The notes beneath the pieces were generated by a model. That model was given only the letters and a program-made list of their open reading frames with translations, was not told the origin of the DNA and did not search any database. The translations under genes were made by a program, and so were the position numbers. A stretch of DNA of 62,094 bases from an uncultured Prevotellaceae bacterium (lineage in GTDB: Bacteria; Bacteroidota; Bacteroidia; Bacteroidales; Bacteroidaceae), in NCBI GenBank assembly GCA_946188395.1, contig CAMHUU010000015.1, positions 1 to 62,094 of the forward strand. Reading direction: 5' to 3'. Positions 37,612-46,385 of the stretch are shown one piece after another; position 1 is the stretch's first letter; each line of letters opens with the position of its first letter.

Positions 37612-38595
37612 CTATTCCCAATAAGAAAGTGTGCGCCGTTGTAGAACGGTCGTGTTTTGTGTCGCGCTGCCTTTTTCCCAATAGGTGAGCGTGAGCGAGT
37701 TGCTGGTCCAGTTGCCGTTATCGTCGCGGGTGATGTAATTGTTGGTCATGTTGATGGTCATGATGCACTCCCCGTTCTTGTCGAAAACCTTCTGATGCTG
37801 CGAGAGCACCTCATCCTGGTCGTTATAAGTATAGCTGTTGACGTAGCTGATACCTGCTTCTTCGTTAGTCAGCGTACGCTTAGTGAGGCGATAACTGTCG
37901 TCATAGGTGTATTCAACGGTGCTGAAACCTTCTTTTTCCTTCATGCGGGCCCGCAGTAGATAACCATAACGGTTGTAGACACGGTCTACGAGGTCCAGAT
38001 TCTCTATCTGACCATTACCATGAAAGTGCATGAACTGGTCCTCGGCAACGGCATTCTCGGTGACTACCTCCTGAATATCGCCGCGCAGTCCCATGGAGAG
38101 GGCGTCTTTGTAATAAGCGACAGAAGGCAGGTAAAGCACGCGGATGTCGCGGGAGCCGTTGTCGTTATCGACAACTGAGAGCTTGATGCTGCCAAAGTCG
38201 TCGATATAGAACCAACTGTCGTCGCGCTGACTGAATGTACCGTGATCCTTTTGCAACTTATAAAGGAAGTACTGCAGGTTTTTGTCTAGCATCTTCTGTG
38301 TGCTGTACGGACCAATGGTGACATAGGCCGATGTGACCATCTTGGTTTCTGGCGCTACGCTGACCATGAGTTTCGAGCGGAATCCGTAAAAGTTGCCGCG
38401 AAAATAGAAATCTTCACCATCTTCGGACTGTCCCCATTCTGCAAACTGGGCTGCCAATAGCGACTGGCGAAGGGTATCGAGAGGACCCTCGATGGGAATG
38501 TCCATGAGGGAGATACTCCGAGGGTCGCCCTTCGGCTGTGCACAGACCAATAAAACCAAAGTCTGCAGAATAATGATGAATGATAATCTCTTCAT
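37612..38595 (-). CDS. Exported protein of unknown function
   Basis: This 327-residue protein has a signal peptide (LSFIIILQTLVLLVCAQ). The mature part shows no motif I recognise. The second half has repeated beta hairpins (VDRVYNRYGYLLRARM, STVEYTYDDSYRLTKRTL, YVNSYTYNDQDEVLSQ) reminiscent of YD-type or MORN-like strand repeats. It is the first gene of the run leading to rpoN, 5 nt away. It has a promoter with TTTG and TAACTTTG 19 nt apart. Codon use is like the neighbours. Confidence 0.78.
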   Translation of the reverse strand: MKRLSFIIILQTLVLLVCAQPKGDPRSISLMDIPIEGPLDTLRQSLLAAQFAEWGQSEDGEDFYFRGNFYGFRSKLMVSVAPETKMVTSAYVTIGPYSTQKMLDKNLQYFLYKLQKDHGTFSQRDDSWFYIDDFGSIKLSVVDNDNGSRDIRVLYLPSVAYYKDALSMGLRGDIQEVVTENAVAEDQFMHFHGNGQIENLDLVDRVYNRYGYLLRARMKEKEGFSTVEYTYDDSYRLTKRTLTNEEAGISYVNSYTYNDQDEVLSQHQKVFDKNGECIMTINMTNNYITRDDNGNWTSNSLTLTYWEKGSATQNTTVLQRRTLSYWE

Positions 38596-38602
38596 TTCGC
38601 TG

Positions 38603-38633
38603 CAAAGTTACAAAAAGTCGAGTACAAAACAAA
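38603..38633 (-). promoter_or_regulatory. Promoter of the rpoN-containing run
   Basis: On the minus strand TTTG (38633-38630), 19 nt, then TAACTTTG (38610-38603) gives a full consensus, 7 nt before the ATG at 38595. The leader is only a few bases. Confidence 0.75.
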
Positions 38634-38665
38634 GAAACATGTTTCTTTTTTTGTCGAGACAAAGT

Positions 38666-38693
38666 AACTTCGCGTTCGAATGAACGCAAAGTT
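38666..38693. promoter_or_regulatory. Inverted repeat in a divergent promoter region, possible operator
   Basis: AACTT-C-GCGTTC-GAAT-GAACGC-A-AAGTT forms an 11-bp interrupted hairpin midway between two divergent promoters (the run at 38595 on the minus strand and the porU run on the plus strand). Its place suits an operator or a shared regulator site; no known consensus was matched. Confidence 0.5.
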
Positions 38694-38706
38694 GCCAAAA
38701 TTTTTG

Positions 38707-38714
38707 TAACTTTG
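38707..38714 (+). promoter_or_regulatory. -7 box of the FAH-porU-porV run
   Basis: TAACTTTG ends 17 nt before the ATG at 38732. A good -33 element was not found. Confidence 0.65.
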
Positions 38715-38731
38715 CAGCAAAAAATAAGAAA

Positions 38732-39349
38732 ATGAAGATATTTGCAGTAGGAATGAACTACATCCAACACAATAAAGAGCTGGATGGCGCGTTATATAAA
38801 CCAGAGAGTCCTGTTATTTTTACCAAAGCCGACTCCGCGTTGTTGAAGGATCACAAGCCATTCTTCATCCCCGACTGGAGCGAGCAGGTAGACTACGAGA
38901 CTGAGCTGGTGGTACGAATCAGCAGGTTGGGCAAGAGCATTCCCGAACGCTTTGCCCACCGGTATTATGACGCTGTCACCGTGGGTATCGACTTCACAGC
39001 TCGAGACTGGCAGCGTGAGGCCCGCAAGCAGGGACACCCCTGGGAAATCTGCAAGGGCTTCGATGGTTCGGCAGTGATAGGCGAGTGGGTTCCCAAGGAG
39101 AAATTCCTGGATGTGCAAGCCTTACACTTCCACCTGGACATCAATGGGAAGACGGTGCAAGAGGGCTGTACGAGTGAGATGCTCTACAAAATCGATGAGC
39201 TGATAGCCTACATCTCGCAGTTCTTCACGCTGAAAACGGGTGACCTGCTTTATACAGGAACTCCTGTAGGCGTAGGCCCCGTCCATATCGACGACCATCT
39301 GGAAGGGTGGTTGGAAGACAGAAAAGTATTAGAGTTTAATTGTAAGTGA
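38732..39349 (+). CDS. Fumarylacetoacetate hydrolase-family protein
   Basis: The 205-residue protein is of the short FAH family (hydrolases, decarboxylases or tautomerases acting on acylpyruvates). It carries FAVGMNYIQHNKEL, SPVIFTKADSAL, VDYETELVVRIS (metal-binding Glu pair), VTVGIDFTARDWQ, and LLYTGTPVGVGPV. Family members in central metabolism include oxaloacetate tautomerase/decarboxylase-type FAHD1. Its last codon overlaps the GTG start of porU, so translation is linked even though function is unrelated. Substrate cannot be assigned. Confidence 0.87.
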   Translation: MKIFAVGMNYIQHNKELDGALYKPESPVIFTKADSALLKDHKPFFIPDWSEQVDYETELVVRISRLGKSIPERFAHRYYDAVTVGIDFTARDWQREARKQGHPWEICKGFDGSAVIGEWVPKEKFLDVQALHFHLDINGKTVQEGCTSEMLYKIDELIAYISQFFTLKTGDLLYTGTPVGVGPVHIDDHLEGWLEDRKVLEFNCK

Positions 39350-42300
39350 GACGATATATAATAATAGGTATAGGAATGCTGCTGATGAGTCTGACGGCTC
39401 ATGCACAACGATTCTTCAACCTGACTGCCGAGCAAGTCAGGATTGATTCGTTGTTGCCTGTCTTTACGCATCATGTGCCGTTAGGACCGCATTATGCTGA
39501 CTCTACCTATTCTGTGGCCATCACCTATCCGGAATTCATTCCGATGAGCGATGCTGACGTACGGCGTTATCATCGGATAACGAAAGCTCCTCTGCCCGCC
39601 CTGCCGGAAATCATGCAAGCAACCAGCGTGGACCGCAAACAGGGTGAACTGACAGTGTCATTCGTTCCGTTGGTGTTCCGCGATGGACAATACCAGAAGC
39701 TGGTCAGCTTTATGCTCGAAGTCAAAGGCGAAAAGCGGCCTTCTTTACGTCGTGCACCAGATGCTGCAGAAGGTTACTATGCCGCCCATTCCGTATTGGC
39801 TTCGGGGCACTGGGCAAAAATCAGTGTGCCGTCGACGGGTATCTATCAGCTGACGAGTGAGCTGATCAGGAAAGCGGGATTCTCCGATATTAACAAGGTG
39901 AAAGTGTATGGCTATGGAGGTGGCTTGCAGCCTGAAAAGCTGATGGCAGACTATCTGGCAGCAACAGACGACTTGCAGGAAGTGCCGACCTGTGAGGTGG
40001 GCGGCAAACGTCTGTTCTACGCTGTCGGCCCTGTCACGTGGAACGAAAATCACCAACGCATTCGTAATCCTTACTCGAATGTGGGCTGTTATTTCCTGAC
40101 GGAAAACGATAGCGTCGCCAAGACGATGAGTGAAGAGGAATTCCTGAATGCCTATTATCCGCTGGCTGACGACTATAACACGCTGTACGAGGTGGATAAT
40201 TATGCCTGGTATCATGGAGGCCGTAACTTGTACGACGCAACGGTGATAGCAGCGGGCGGCAGTCATACTTATACCGTTCCTGCTAAAGGAACAGGCCAGA
40301 AGGGACTGATGACCATTGTGGTGACGGGTGATGCTGCTACGATAGTTACTGTCAGCATGAATGACGAGCCTGTCGGCGTTTTGAATATAGCGAATCATGG
40401 CGGTTACGAGCATATGAATATTGTTTCGAGAACTGATACCATCCGTAATCTGCAGGCGTCGAACAAGGTGACGCTGTCGACAAATGCAGGAGGAGGTAAT
40501 ATCCGCTTGGACTACATCTCCATTCATGCCTTTGAACCTGCTGCCGCTCCAGAACTGTCGGCCACCTTCCCTGTTCCTGACTATGTCTATGGCATCACCA
40601 ATCAGGACCACCATGCGGATGGATTTGCTGATATGGTCATCATCATTCCTACCTCGCAGAAACTGTTGGGGCAGGCTGAGCGGCTGAAGGTTTTTCATGA
40701 GGAAAAGGATGGCTTGAGGGTTCGGATTGTTCCTGCCGACGAGCTGTTTAACGAGTTCTCAAGTGGCACGCCCGACGCCAATGCCTATCGCCGCTACCTG
40801 AGAATGCTGTACGAACGTGCGGGAAGTGATGCTGACATGCCGCGCTTCTTGTTGCTGATGGGCGACGGAGCGTGGGATAACCGCATGGCAAGTGCGGAAT
40901 GGAATGGCTATTCGCCCGACGATTTCCTGCTTTGCTACGAAAGTGAGAACTCGTATAGTGCAACCGATTGCTATGTGACGGACGACTATTTCTGCTTGTT
41001 GGATGATGGTGAGGGTGGTAACATGCTGCTGGCCAAGGCCGATGTGGCGGTGGGACGTATCTCGGCACGAACATCGGACGAAGCAGAGGTGGTAGTCGAC
41101 AAAATCGTGAACTATGTGAATAACAACCAGGCTGGCGCTTGGCAGAATATGATTTGTATGATGGGTGACGACGGTAACGAGAACGCCCACATGCAGGATG
41201 CCGACAGTGTGGCCAGGCTGATTGAACAATATTATCCGACTTATCAGATTAAGCGGGTGATGTGGGATGCTTACAACCGTGTCAGCTCGTCGACGGGAAA
41301 CAGCTATCCTGATGTGACGCGACTGATTAGGCAGCAGATGCAGCAGGGTGCACTCATCATGAACTACTCCGGACATGGACGTGCTGATGCTATATCCCAC
41401 GAATATGTGCTCCGTCTGGACGATTTCAAGAATACCTCTTCACGACTGCCGCTATGGGTAACGGCATCGTGCGACATTATGCCCTTCGACGGACAGGAAG
41501 AGAATATCGGTGAAACAGCGATGTTTAATAAGAAGGGTGGTGCGGTGGCCTTCTTTGGCACGACACGCACCGTATTTCAGACTTACAACCGACTGATGAA
41601 TCTGGCATTTACGCGTCAGGTGTTAAGCCAGGACGAGAACGGCAGACTGCAAGCCATTGGAGAGGCTGTACGCCGGGCCAAGAACGAACTGATAGAGACG
41701 GGTACGCTTGTCGGCTATTCCAACGGAAGCCCTGTCTATTCTTCGGACCGCACTCAGAACAAGCTGCAGTACACGCTGATAGGCGACCCCGCCATGAGAT
41801 TGGCAGCACCGACGATGGGTATTCAGATTGACTCGATAAACCATCAGCCTTTGGTGAATGGTCGGACGCAGACACTGAATGCCGGGTCGACGGCCACAGT
41901 CACTGGACATGTCACCGATACCGGTGGTCAGCAGGCTACTGCGTTCAATGGAACACTGACAGCCATTGTACGTGATGCCTTGGAACGCGTGGTATGTAAG
42001 ATGAATGACCCGACAGAAACCAGCGACCCGTTTGTCTACTATGATCGTCCTAATGTGCTCTTCAACGGTAGTGACTTGGTAAGAAACGGACGGTTCTCGT
42101 TTACTTTTGCAGTACCTAAGGACATCAGCTATTCGGATGCCAACGGATTGTTTAACCTTTATGCCGTCAATGACGAGAAGACGATGGAGGCCAGTGGCAT
42201 CTGCGACCAGGTGGTGATGAGCGGTTCGGGTGGCATCAAGCAGGATGGAATAGGACCGAATATTTACTGTTATCTCAATAGTTCGTCGTTTGTCAACGGG

Positions 42301-42909
42301 GGCAGCGTGAATCCGACGCCCTATTTCGTGGCTCAGCTGAATGACGAGGATGGCATCAATGCTGCAGGAAGCGGTATCGGTCATGACCTGCAGCTGATTA
42401 TTGATGGCGACATGACGAAGACTTATTCGCTGAACGACTATTTCCAGTATGACTTCGGCAGTTATACCCAGGGATCGGTGGGATATAGCATTCCGGAATT
42501 GTCGTACGGCGAACATAAACTGCTGTTCCGCGCTTGGGACATCCTGAATAACTCGTCGACGGCAGAATTGACGTTCAACGTGGTGAAAGGTCTGGAACCG
42601 CTGTTCTTCGATGTGGAATCAACGAAGAACCCGGCAACGACGACGACGTCATTCCGTATCATGCATGACCGTACAGGTAGCGACATCGATGTGGTTCTTG
42701 ATGTGTTCGACATCTCTGGTCGTCATCTGTGGTCGCATGCAGAGAATGGCGTGTCGACAGATAACAGCTATACCATTGATTGGGATTTGACGGTTGATGG
42801 TGGACGACGTCTGCAGACCGGTGTCTATCTCTATCGGTTACGAATAGCCAGCGATGGTAGTAACTACGCCTCGAAAGCAAAGAAATTGATTATTTTAACC
42901 CATAAATAA
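39346..42909 (+). CDS. porU: Type IX secretion system sortase PorU
   Basis: PorU is the surface transpeptidase that removes the C-terminal sorting domain of type IX cargo and joins the cargo to anionic lipopolysaccharide. The 1187-residue protein has a signal peptide (IIIGIGMLLMSLTAHA) and a gingipain-type C25 catalytic domain with NYSGHGRADAI (His near residue 674) and TASCDIMPFDG (Cys near 709). The C-terminus has FRIMHDRTGSDIDVVLDVFD and VYLYRLRI, a sorting-like beta domain as seen in PorU itself. The start is a GTG at 39346, overlapping the FAH-family stop. The porV gene follows by 6 nt, the usual pairing. Confidence 0.95.
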   Translation: MRRYIIIGIGMLLMSLTAHAQRFFNLTAEQVRIDSLLPVFTHHVPLGPHYADSTYSVAITYPEFIPMSDADVRRYHRITKAPLPALPEIMQATSVDRKQGELTVSFVPLVFRDGQYQKLVSFMLEVKGEKRPSLRRAPDAAEGYYAAHSVLASGHWAKISVPSTGIYQLTSELIRKAGFSDINKVKVYGYGGGLQPEKLMADYLAATDDLQEVPTCEVGGKRLFYAVGPVTWNENHQRIRNPYSNVGCYFLTENDSVAKTMSEEEFLNAYYPLADDYNTLYEVDNYAWYHGGRNLYDATVIAAGGSHTYTVPAKGTGQKGLMTIVVTGDAATIVTVSMNDEPVGVLNIANHGGYEHMNIVSRTDTIRNLQASNKVTLSTNAGGGNIRLDYISIHAFEPAAAPELSATFPVPDYVYGITNQDHHADGFADMVIIIPTSQKLLGQAERLKVFHEEKDGLRVRIVPADELFNEFSSGTPDANAYRRYLRMLYERAGSDADMPRFLLLMGDGAWDNRMASAEWNGYSPDDFLLCYESENSYSATDCYVTDDYFCLLDDGEGGNMLLAKADVAVGRISARTSDEAEVVVDKIVNYVNNNQAGAWQNMICMMGDDGNENAHMQDADSVARLIEQYYPTYQIKRVMWDAYNRVSSSTGNSYPDVTRLIRQQMQQGALIMNYSGHGRADAISHEYVLRLDDFKNTSSRLPLWVTASCDIMPFDGQEENIGETAMFNKKGGAVAFFGTTRTVFQTYNRLMNLAFTRQVLSQDENGRLQAIGEAVRRAKNELIETGTLVGYSNGSPVYSSDRTQNKLQYTLIGDPAMRLAAPTMGIQIDSINHQPLVNGRTQTLNAGSTATVTGHVTDTGGQQATAFNGTLTAIVRDALERVVCKMNDPTETSDPFVYYDRPNVLFNGSDLVRNGRFSFTFAVPKDISYSDANGLFNLYAVNDEKTMEASGICDQVVMSGSGGIKQDGIGPNIYCYLNSSSFVNGGSVNPTPYFVAQLNDEDGINAAGSGIGHDLQLIIDGDMTKTYSLNDYFQYDFGSYTQGSVGYSIPELSYGEHKLLFRAWDILNNSSTAELTFNVVKGLEPLFFDVESTKNPATTTTSFRIMHDRTGSDIDVVLDVFDISGRHLWSHAENGVSTDNSYTIDWDLTVDGGRRLQTGVYLYRLRIASDGSNYASKAKKLIILTHK

Positions 42910-42915
42910 AGGAAT

Positions 42916-44082
42916 ATGAAGAAAACAATGAAGATAATGTTAATGGCAGTATGTCTGCTGATGGGACTGACGTTGCGTGCTCAGGACACGAAGAGCCAGT
43001 TTAATCCCATTGAGCATGCTGTAATCTCGCAGACCATTGCCCCAGATGCTCGTGCGGCAGGTCTCGGTGATGTGGGTGCTGCCACTGATCCGGATGTTAA
43101 CTCCCAGTATTGGAACATCGCCAAGTATCCGTTTTGTATCAGCCGTGCAGGTGTCGCACTGAACTACACCCCATGGTTGCGCCAGTTGGTAAACGATATT
43201 GATCTGGCTTATGTGGCCGGTTACTATCGTATTGGCGACAACCTGTCGGTGAGTGGCTCGTTACGCTATTTCTCGTTAGGTGAGGTGATGACCTCGTTCG
43301 AGGAGAATGCCATGACGGTGAAACCTTACGAGATGTCTCTTGATGCTGGTGCATCGCTGATGCTTACCGAGAAATTCTCGATGGGTGTTGCCCTGCGTTG
43401 GCTATATAGTGACCTGCGCTATGATTATACGGAAGATGCCTCGCCTGCTTCGGCTTTTGCCGCTGACTTGGCTTTCTACTATCAGAACTTCCTTAATATC
43501 GGACCGCGTGAGTGTCAGTTAGGCTTGGGACTGACCATGCAGAATGTGGGTTCGAAGATTACTTATTTTGGTGACGATCGCTCGAACTTCCTGCCTGCCA
43601 ACCTGCGCTTGGGTGCCTCGTTGATGATTCCTGTCGACGAATATAACCGTTTCTCGATTTCTGCTGATGCCAACAAGTTGTTGGTGCCTACTGTGCCGAA
43701 GCAAAATGATGGAGAGACGAAGGAAGACTACGAGCAGCGTGTCATCAGCGAATATAATGATGTCAGTGCCATTTCGGGTATCTTTAAGAGCTTTACAGAT
43801 GCTCCTGGCGGCTTTAAGGAGGAATTGCAGGAAATCCAATGGAGTATTGGTGCCGAGTATGTCTATCACGACCAGTTCTCGTTGCGTGCTGGTTATCACC
43901 ACGAGTCGGAGAACAAGGGTAACCGCAAATATTTTACCGTGGGTGGCGGATTCCGTATGAACGTCTTCTCGCTGGATGTGGGCTATGTCATTTCCACGGC
44001 CCGCAGTAATCCGCTGGACCAGACGCTGCGCTTTACCCTGGCCTTCGACATGGATGGAATTAAGGATTTGTTCAGAAAATAA
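42916..44082 (+). CDS. porV: Type IX secretion system outer-membrane protein PorV
   Basis: PorV (LptO) is a FadL-like 14-strand barrel that shuttles cargo from the translocon to PorU. The 388-residue product has a signal peptide (MLMAVCLLMGLTLRAQ). The start of the mature part has the PorV hallmark APDARAAGLGDVGAATDPDVNSQYWNIAKYPF, followed by SRAGVALNYTPWLRQLVNDIDLAYVAGYY and amphipathic strands to the end. Directly downstream of porU by 6 nt, and probably co-transcribed. Confidence 0.95.
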   Translation: MKKTMKIMLMAVCLLMGLTLRAQDTKSQFNPIEHAVISQTIAPDARAAGLGDVGAATDPDVNSQYWNIAKYPFCISRAGVALNYTPWLRQLVNDIDLAYVAGYYRIGDNLSVSGSLRYFSLGEVMTSFEENAMTVKPYEMSLDAGASLMLTEKFSMGVALRWLYSDLRYDYTEDASPASAFAADLAFYYQNFLNIGPRECQLGLGLTMQNVGSKITYFGDDRSNFLPANLRLGASLMIPVDEYNRFSISADANKLLVPTVPKQNDGETKEDYEQRVISEYNDVSAISGIFKSFTDAPGGFKEELQEIQWSIGAEYVYHDQFSLRAGYHHESENKGNRKYFTVGGGFRMNVFSLDVGYVISTARSNPLDQTLRFTLAFDMDGIKDLFRK

Positions 44083-44084
44083 TC

Positions 44085-44140
44085 GAAATCTCATAACATC
44101 GAAATACGAAATAACGTTATTACGTAATAACGAGAAAACG
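44085..44140. repeat. Octamer-type repeat and palindromes between porV and ispF
   Basis: Words ATCGAAATC, ATCGAAATA and CGAAATAA continue the octamer series of 26390-26477. They are followed by two overlapping palindromes, AATAACGTTATT and GTTATTACGTAATAAC. Confidence 0.7.
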
Positions 44141-44153
44141 GAATAGAAAAGAC

Positions 44154-44627
44154 ATGATAAGAGTAGGAATGGGATATGATGTCCACCAATTGGTGCCCGA
44201 TAGGGACCTTTGGATAGGTGGCATTAAGTTGGAACATGAATTGGGCCTGCTGGGACACAGCGATGCTGACGTGCTAATACATGCAATTTGTGATGCTATA
44301 TTGGGTGCTGCCAATATGCGGGATATAGGCTATCACTTTCCGGATACTTCTGCTGAGACAGATGGCATGGACAGCAAGATTATTCTGAAGAAAACAATAG
44401 AACTGATTGCTACGAAAGGTTATCGGCTGGTAAACATCGATGCTACGATATGTGCGGAGCGTCCGAAGATGAATCCGCATATTCCGCAGATGCAACAGGT
44501 TATGGCTCAAGTGATAGGGTGTGACACCGACGCCATTTCGATTAAGGCTACGACAACCGAAAAGCTGGGCTTTACAGGGCGCCAAGAGGGAATATCGGCC
44601 TATGCGGTAGCACTCATAGAAAAGTAG
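44154..44627 (+). CDS. ispF: 2-C-methyl-D-erythritol 2,4-cyclodiphosphate synthase
   Basis: IspF forms the cyclic diphosphate ME-cPP in the MEP pathway; the window also encodes IspG, which uses that product. The 157-residue sequence has the full signature: RVGMGYDVHQL (metal Asp and His), GLLGHSDADVLIHAICDAILGAA (metal His), DIGYHFPDT, NIDATICAERPKM, and IKATTTEKLGFTGRQEGI. Length is normal for the trimeric enzyme. It lies downstream of porV across a repeat-filled gap of 71 nt. Confidence 0.97.
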   Translation: MIRVGMGYDVHQLVPDRDLWIGGIKLEHELGLLGHSDADVLIHAICDAILGAANMRDIGYHFPDTSAETDGMDSKIILKKTIELIATKGYRLVNIDATICAERPKMNPHIPQMQQVMAQVIGCDTDAISIKATTTEKLGFTGRQEGISAYAVALIEK

Positions 44628-44629
44628 AG

Positions 44630-44947
44630 AAAAAGAAAATACCACTACTCATCAACGAGCAGTGGTATTCAAAAAGCCTATGTTTAACTAAAAATCCTTT
44701 GTATTCGAAACAATTCCAGTCTTTCGACTGGAGGTCTGCCTTGCGGCAGCATATTATTTTATTAAAACGATTTTCTTAGAAAAGAAAGTTATGAGCGCTT
44801 CACAGCGATCACTGTTATCCTAACACATTTAAAACTTTCTTCTTACCAATAACTAAAAACCTAAAACTATAAATATTACTACTAACCTAAAACAATCTAT
44901 TAACCAATTCTTGACTTCACTCAGTCAAGCGTCATTTTTGTTTGACG
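44630..44947 (-). ncRNA. Candidate structured non-coding RNA, about 310 nt
   Basis: No open frame covers this stretch, yet the minus strand has a complete transcription unit: a full consensus promoter (TTTG-N19-TACCTTTG at 44981-44951) and an intrinsic terminator (44669-44630). From the 5' end there is CGTCA/TGACG, then CTTGACT-GAGTGA-AGTCAAG. A U-rich middle holds GTTTTAGGTT twice. The 3' part has CTGCC-GCAA-GGCAG and TCCAGTC-GAAA-GACTGGA, whose loops are GNRA tetraloops on this strand only. I cannot assign it to a known family: it lacks RNase P, tmRNA and SRP hallmarks. A 6S-type RNA or a new regulator is possible. The GC-rich hairpins also resemble palindromes found elsewhere in the window, which is the main alternative. 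Confidence 0.62.
44638..44669 (-). terminator. Terminator of the candidate RNA
   Basis: On the minus strand AATACCACTGCTC pairs with GAGTAGTGGTATT over 13 bp (one G-U pair) with a 6-nt loop, then TTCTTTTT follows. The plus strand lacks a T-run directly after the stem, so the unit points to a minus-strand transcript. Confidence 0.78.
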
Positions 44948-44950
44948 ATG

Positions 44951-44981
44951 CAAAGGTACGAACTTTTTTGATACGTTCAAA
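44951..44981 (-). promoter_or_regulatory. Promoter of the candidate RNA
   Basis: TTTG at 44981-44978, a 19-nt spacer and TACCTTTG at 44958-44951 on the minus strand match the Bacteroidetes consensus exactly. No protein gene lies downstream on that strand. Confidence 0.78.
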
Positions 44982-45073
44982 TACTTTTTTCGGATTTTTT
45001 AGTGTAAAATGCACTATTCTTGATTTAAATCAAGTGTTGTGCGCGAAAACACTTCAATTTTTGTGCTTTTTCC

Positions 45074-45104
45074 TTTGTGCTTTGCTCATATTTTACTACC
45101 TTTG
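45074..45104 (+). promoter_or_regulatory. Promoter of the glycan gene cluster
   Basis: TTTG at 45074-45077, 19 nt, and TACCTTTG at 45097-45104. The box ends 18 nt before the ATG at 45123. Confidence 0.8.
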
Positions 45105-45122
45105 CGCAAATTATTAATAGGT

Positions 45123-46385
45123 ATGCGAGTACTGATAGTAAATACAAGCGAGCGGACGGGTGGAGCAGCAGTCGCTGCGAATCGTCTGATGGAAGCCCTC
45201 AACAACAATGGGGTGAAGGCCAAAATGTTGGTTCGCGATAAAGAAACAGACCATTTGACAGTTGCAGGCTTGCCAGCATCATGGCGTCATCACTGGAACT
45301 TTTTATGGGAACGTTTTGTGATTTGGCTGCATCTGCATTTCAGACGTGAGCATCTCTTTGAAGTGGATATGGCGAATGCCGGCACGGATATCACCTCGTT
45401 GCCTGAATTCCAAGAAGCCGACGTGATACACCTGCATTGGGTAAATCAGGGCATGTTGTCACTGAAAGGTATTCGAAAGATCCTGGCATCAGGGAAACCA
45501 GTCGTTTGGACCATGCACGACATCTGGCCGGCAACAGCGGTTTGTCACTATACGCGAGGCTGTGAACAGTATTTGTCGCAATGTGTCCAGTGCCCGTTGT
45601 TGCCAAGTGATAGTTTAGCCCGCCGGGTGTGGAACCGTAAGCAGCAGATGCTCAGTGGACAGCACATCACCTATGTGTGTTGCAGCGAATGGCTGGCAGG
45701 CGAGGCTAGAAAGAGTGCCCTGCTCAGCGGACAGCGCATTGTCAATATTCCGAATGCCATTGACATCCGTCTGTTCCATCCGCTGGACAAACAACAGGCT
45801 CGTCGGACCTTGGATTTGCCAGTTGCCCGTCGTATCATCCTTTTTGTTTCCCAGCGTGTTACTGATCCTCGCAAAGGCATCAGCTATTTTGTGGAGGCTG
45901 TCGGTCGTTTGGCTGGGCAATATCCTGAGATGAAGGAAAATACGGGCGTGGCGATTCTTGGAGGACATGCCGAGGAGGTGGCTTCGCAGTTAGCACTGCC
46001 TTCCTATCCGTTGGGATATGTAAGCAATCCCACGCAAATAGTGAACGTCTATAATGCAGCAGATGTTTTTGTACTACCCTCCTTGGAAGACAATCTGCCC
46101 AACACTATCATGGAGGCGATGGCCTGTGGCGTTCCCTGTGTGGGATTCCGCGTAGGAGGCATACCGGAGATGATTCGTCATCAGGTGAACGGTTATGTGG
46201 CTCAAGAGCGTGCTGCTGCTGACTTGGCTGAGGGCATTCACTACGTGTTGGCTGATGCTGACTATGAGACACTGAGTAGAGAGTGCCTGCATCAGGTGGC
46301 TCAGAAGTATTCTCAACAGAGTGTGGCCAACCGTTATATAGAAGAATACCAGAATCGTATGACCCCTCAAATGCAGAAACGATGA
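45123..46385 (+). CDS. Glycosyltransferase family 4-type protein
   Basis: The 420-residue GT-B enzyme starts MRVLIVNTSERTGGAAVAANRL, typical of GT4 proteins in surface-polysaccharide clusters. HLHWVNQGMLS and WTMHDIWPATAVCHYTRGCEQY (with a Cys-rich loop common to this subgroup) follow. The donor site is in LFVSQRVTDPRKGISYFVEA and LPSLEDNLPNTIMEAMACGVPCVGFRVGGIPE. The start at 45123 is preferred over an upstream frame from 45039 because the promoter lies between them. The next two genes overlap or lie within 6 nt, forming a three-gene glycan unit. Confidence 0.9.
   Translation: MRVLIVNTSERTGGAAVAANRLMEALNNNGVKAKMLVRDKETDHLTVAGLPASWRHHWNFLWERFVIWLHLHFRREHLFEVDMANAGTDITSLPEFQEADVIHLHWVNQGMLSLKGIRKILASGKPVVWTMHDIWPATAVCHYTRGCEQYLSQCVQCPLLPSDSLARRVWNRKQQMLSGQHITYVCCSEWLAGEARKSALLSGQRIVNIPNAIDIRLFHPLDKQQARRTLDLPVARRIILFVSQRVTDPRKGISYFVEAVGRLAGQYPEMKENTGVAILGGHAEEVASQLALPSYPLGYVSNPTQIVNVYNAADVFVLPSLEDNLPNTIMEAMACGVPCVGFRVGGIPEMIRHQVNGYVAQERAAADLAEGIHYVLADADYETLSRECLHQVAQKYSQQSVANRYIEEYQNRMTPQMQKR

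Noticed and set aside
44274..44645. Minus-strand frame overlapping ispF and the candidate RNA terminator
   Set aside because: It lies opposite a certain gene and outside the body of the candidate RNA; no protein resemblance.
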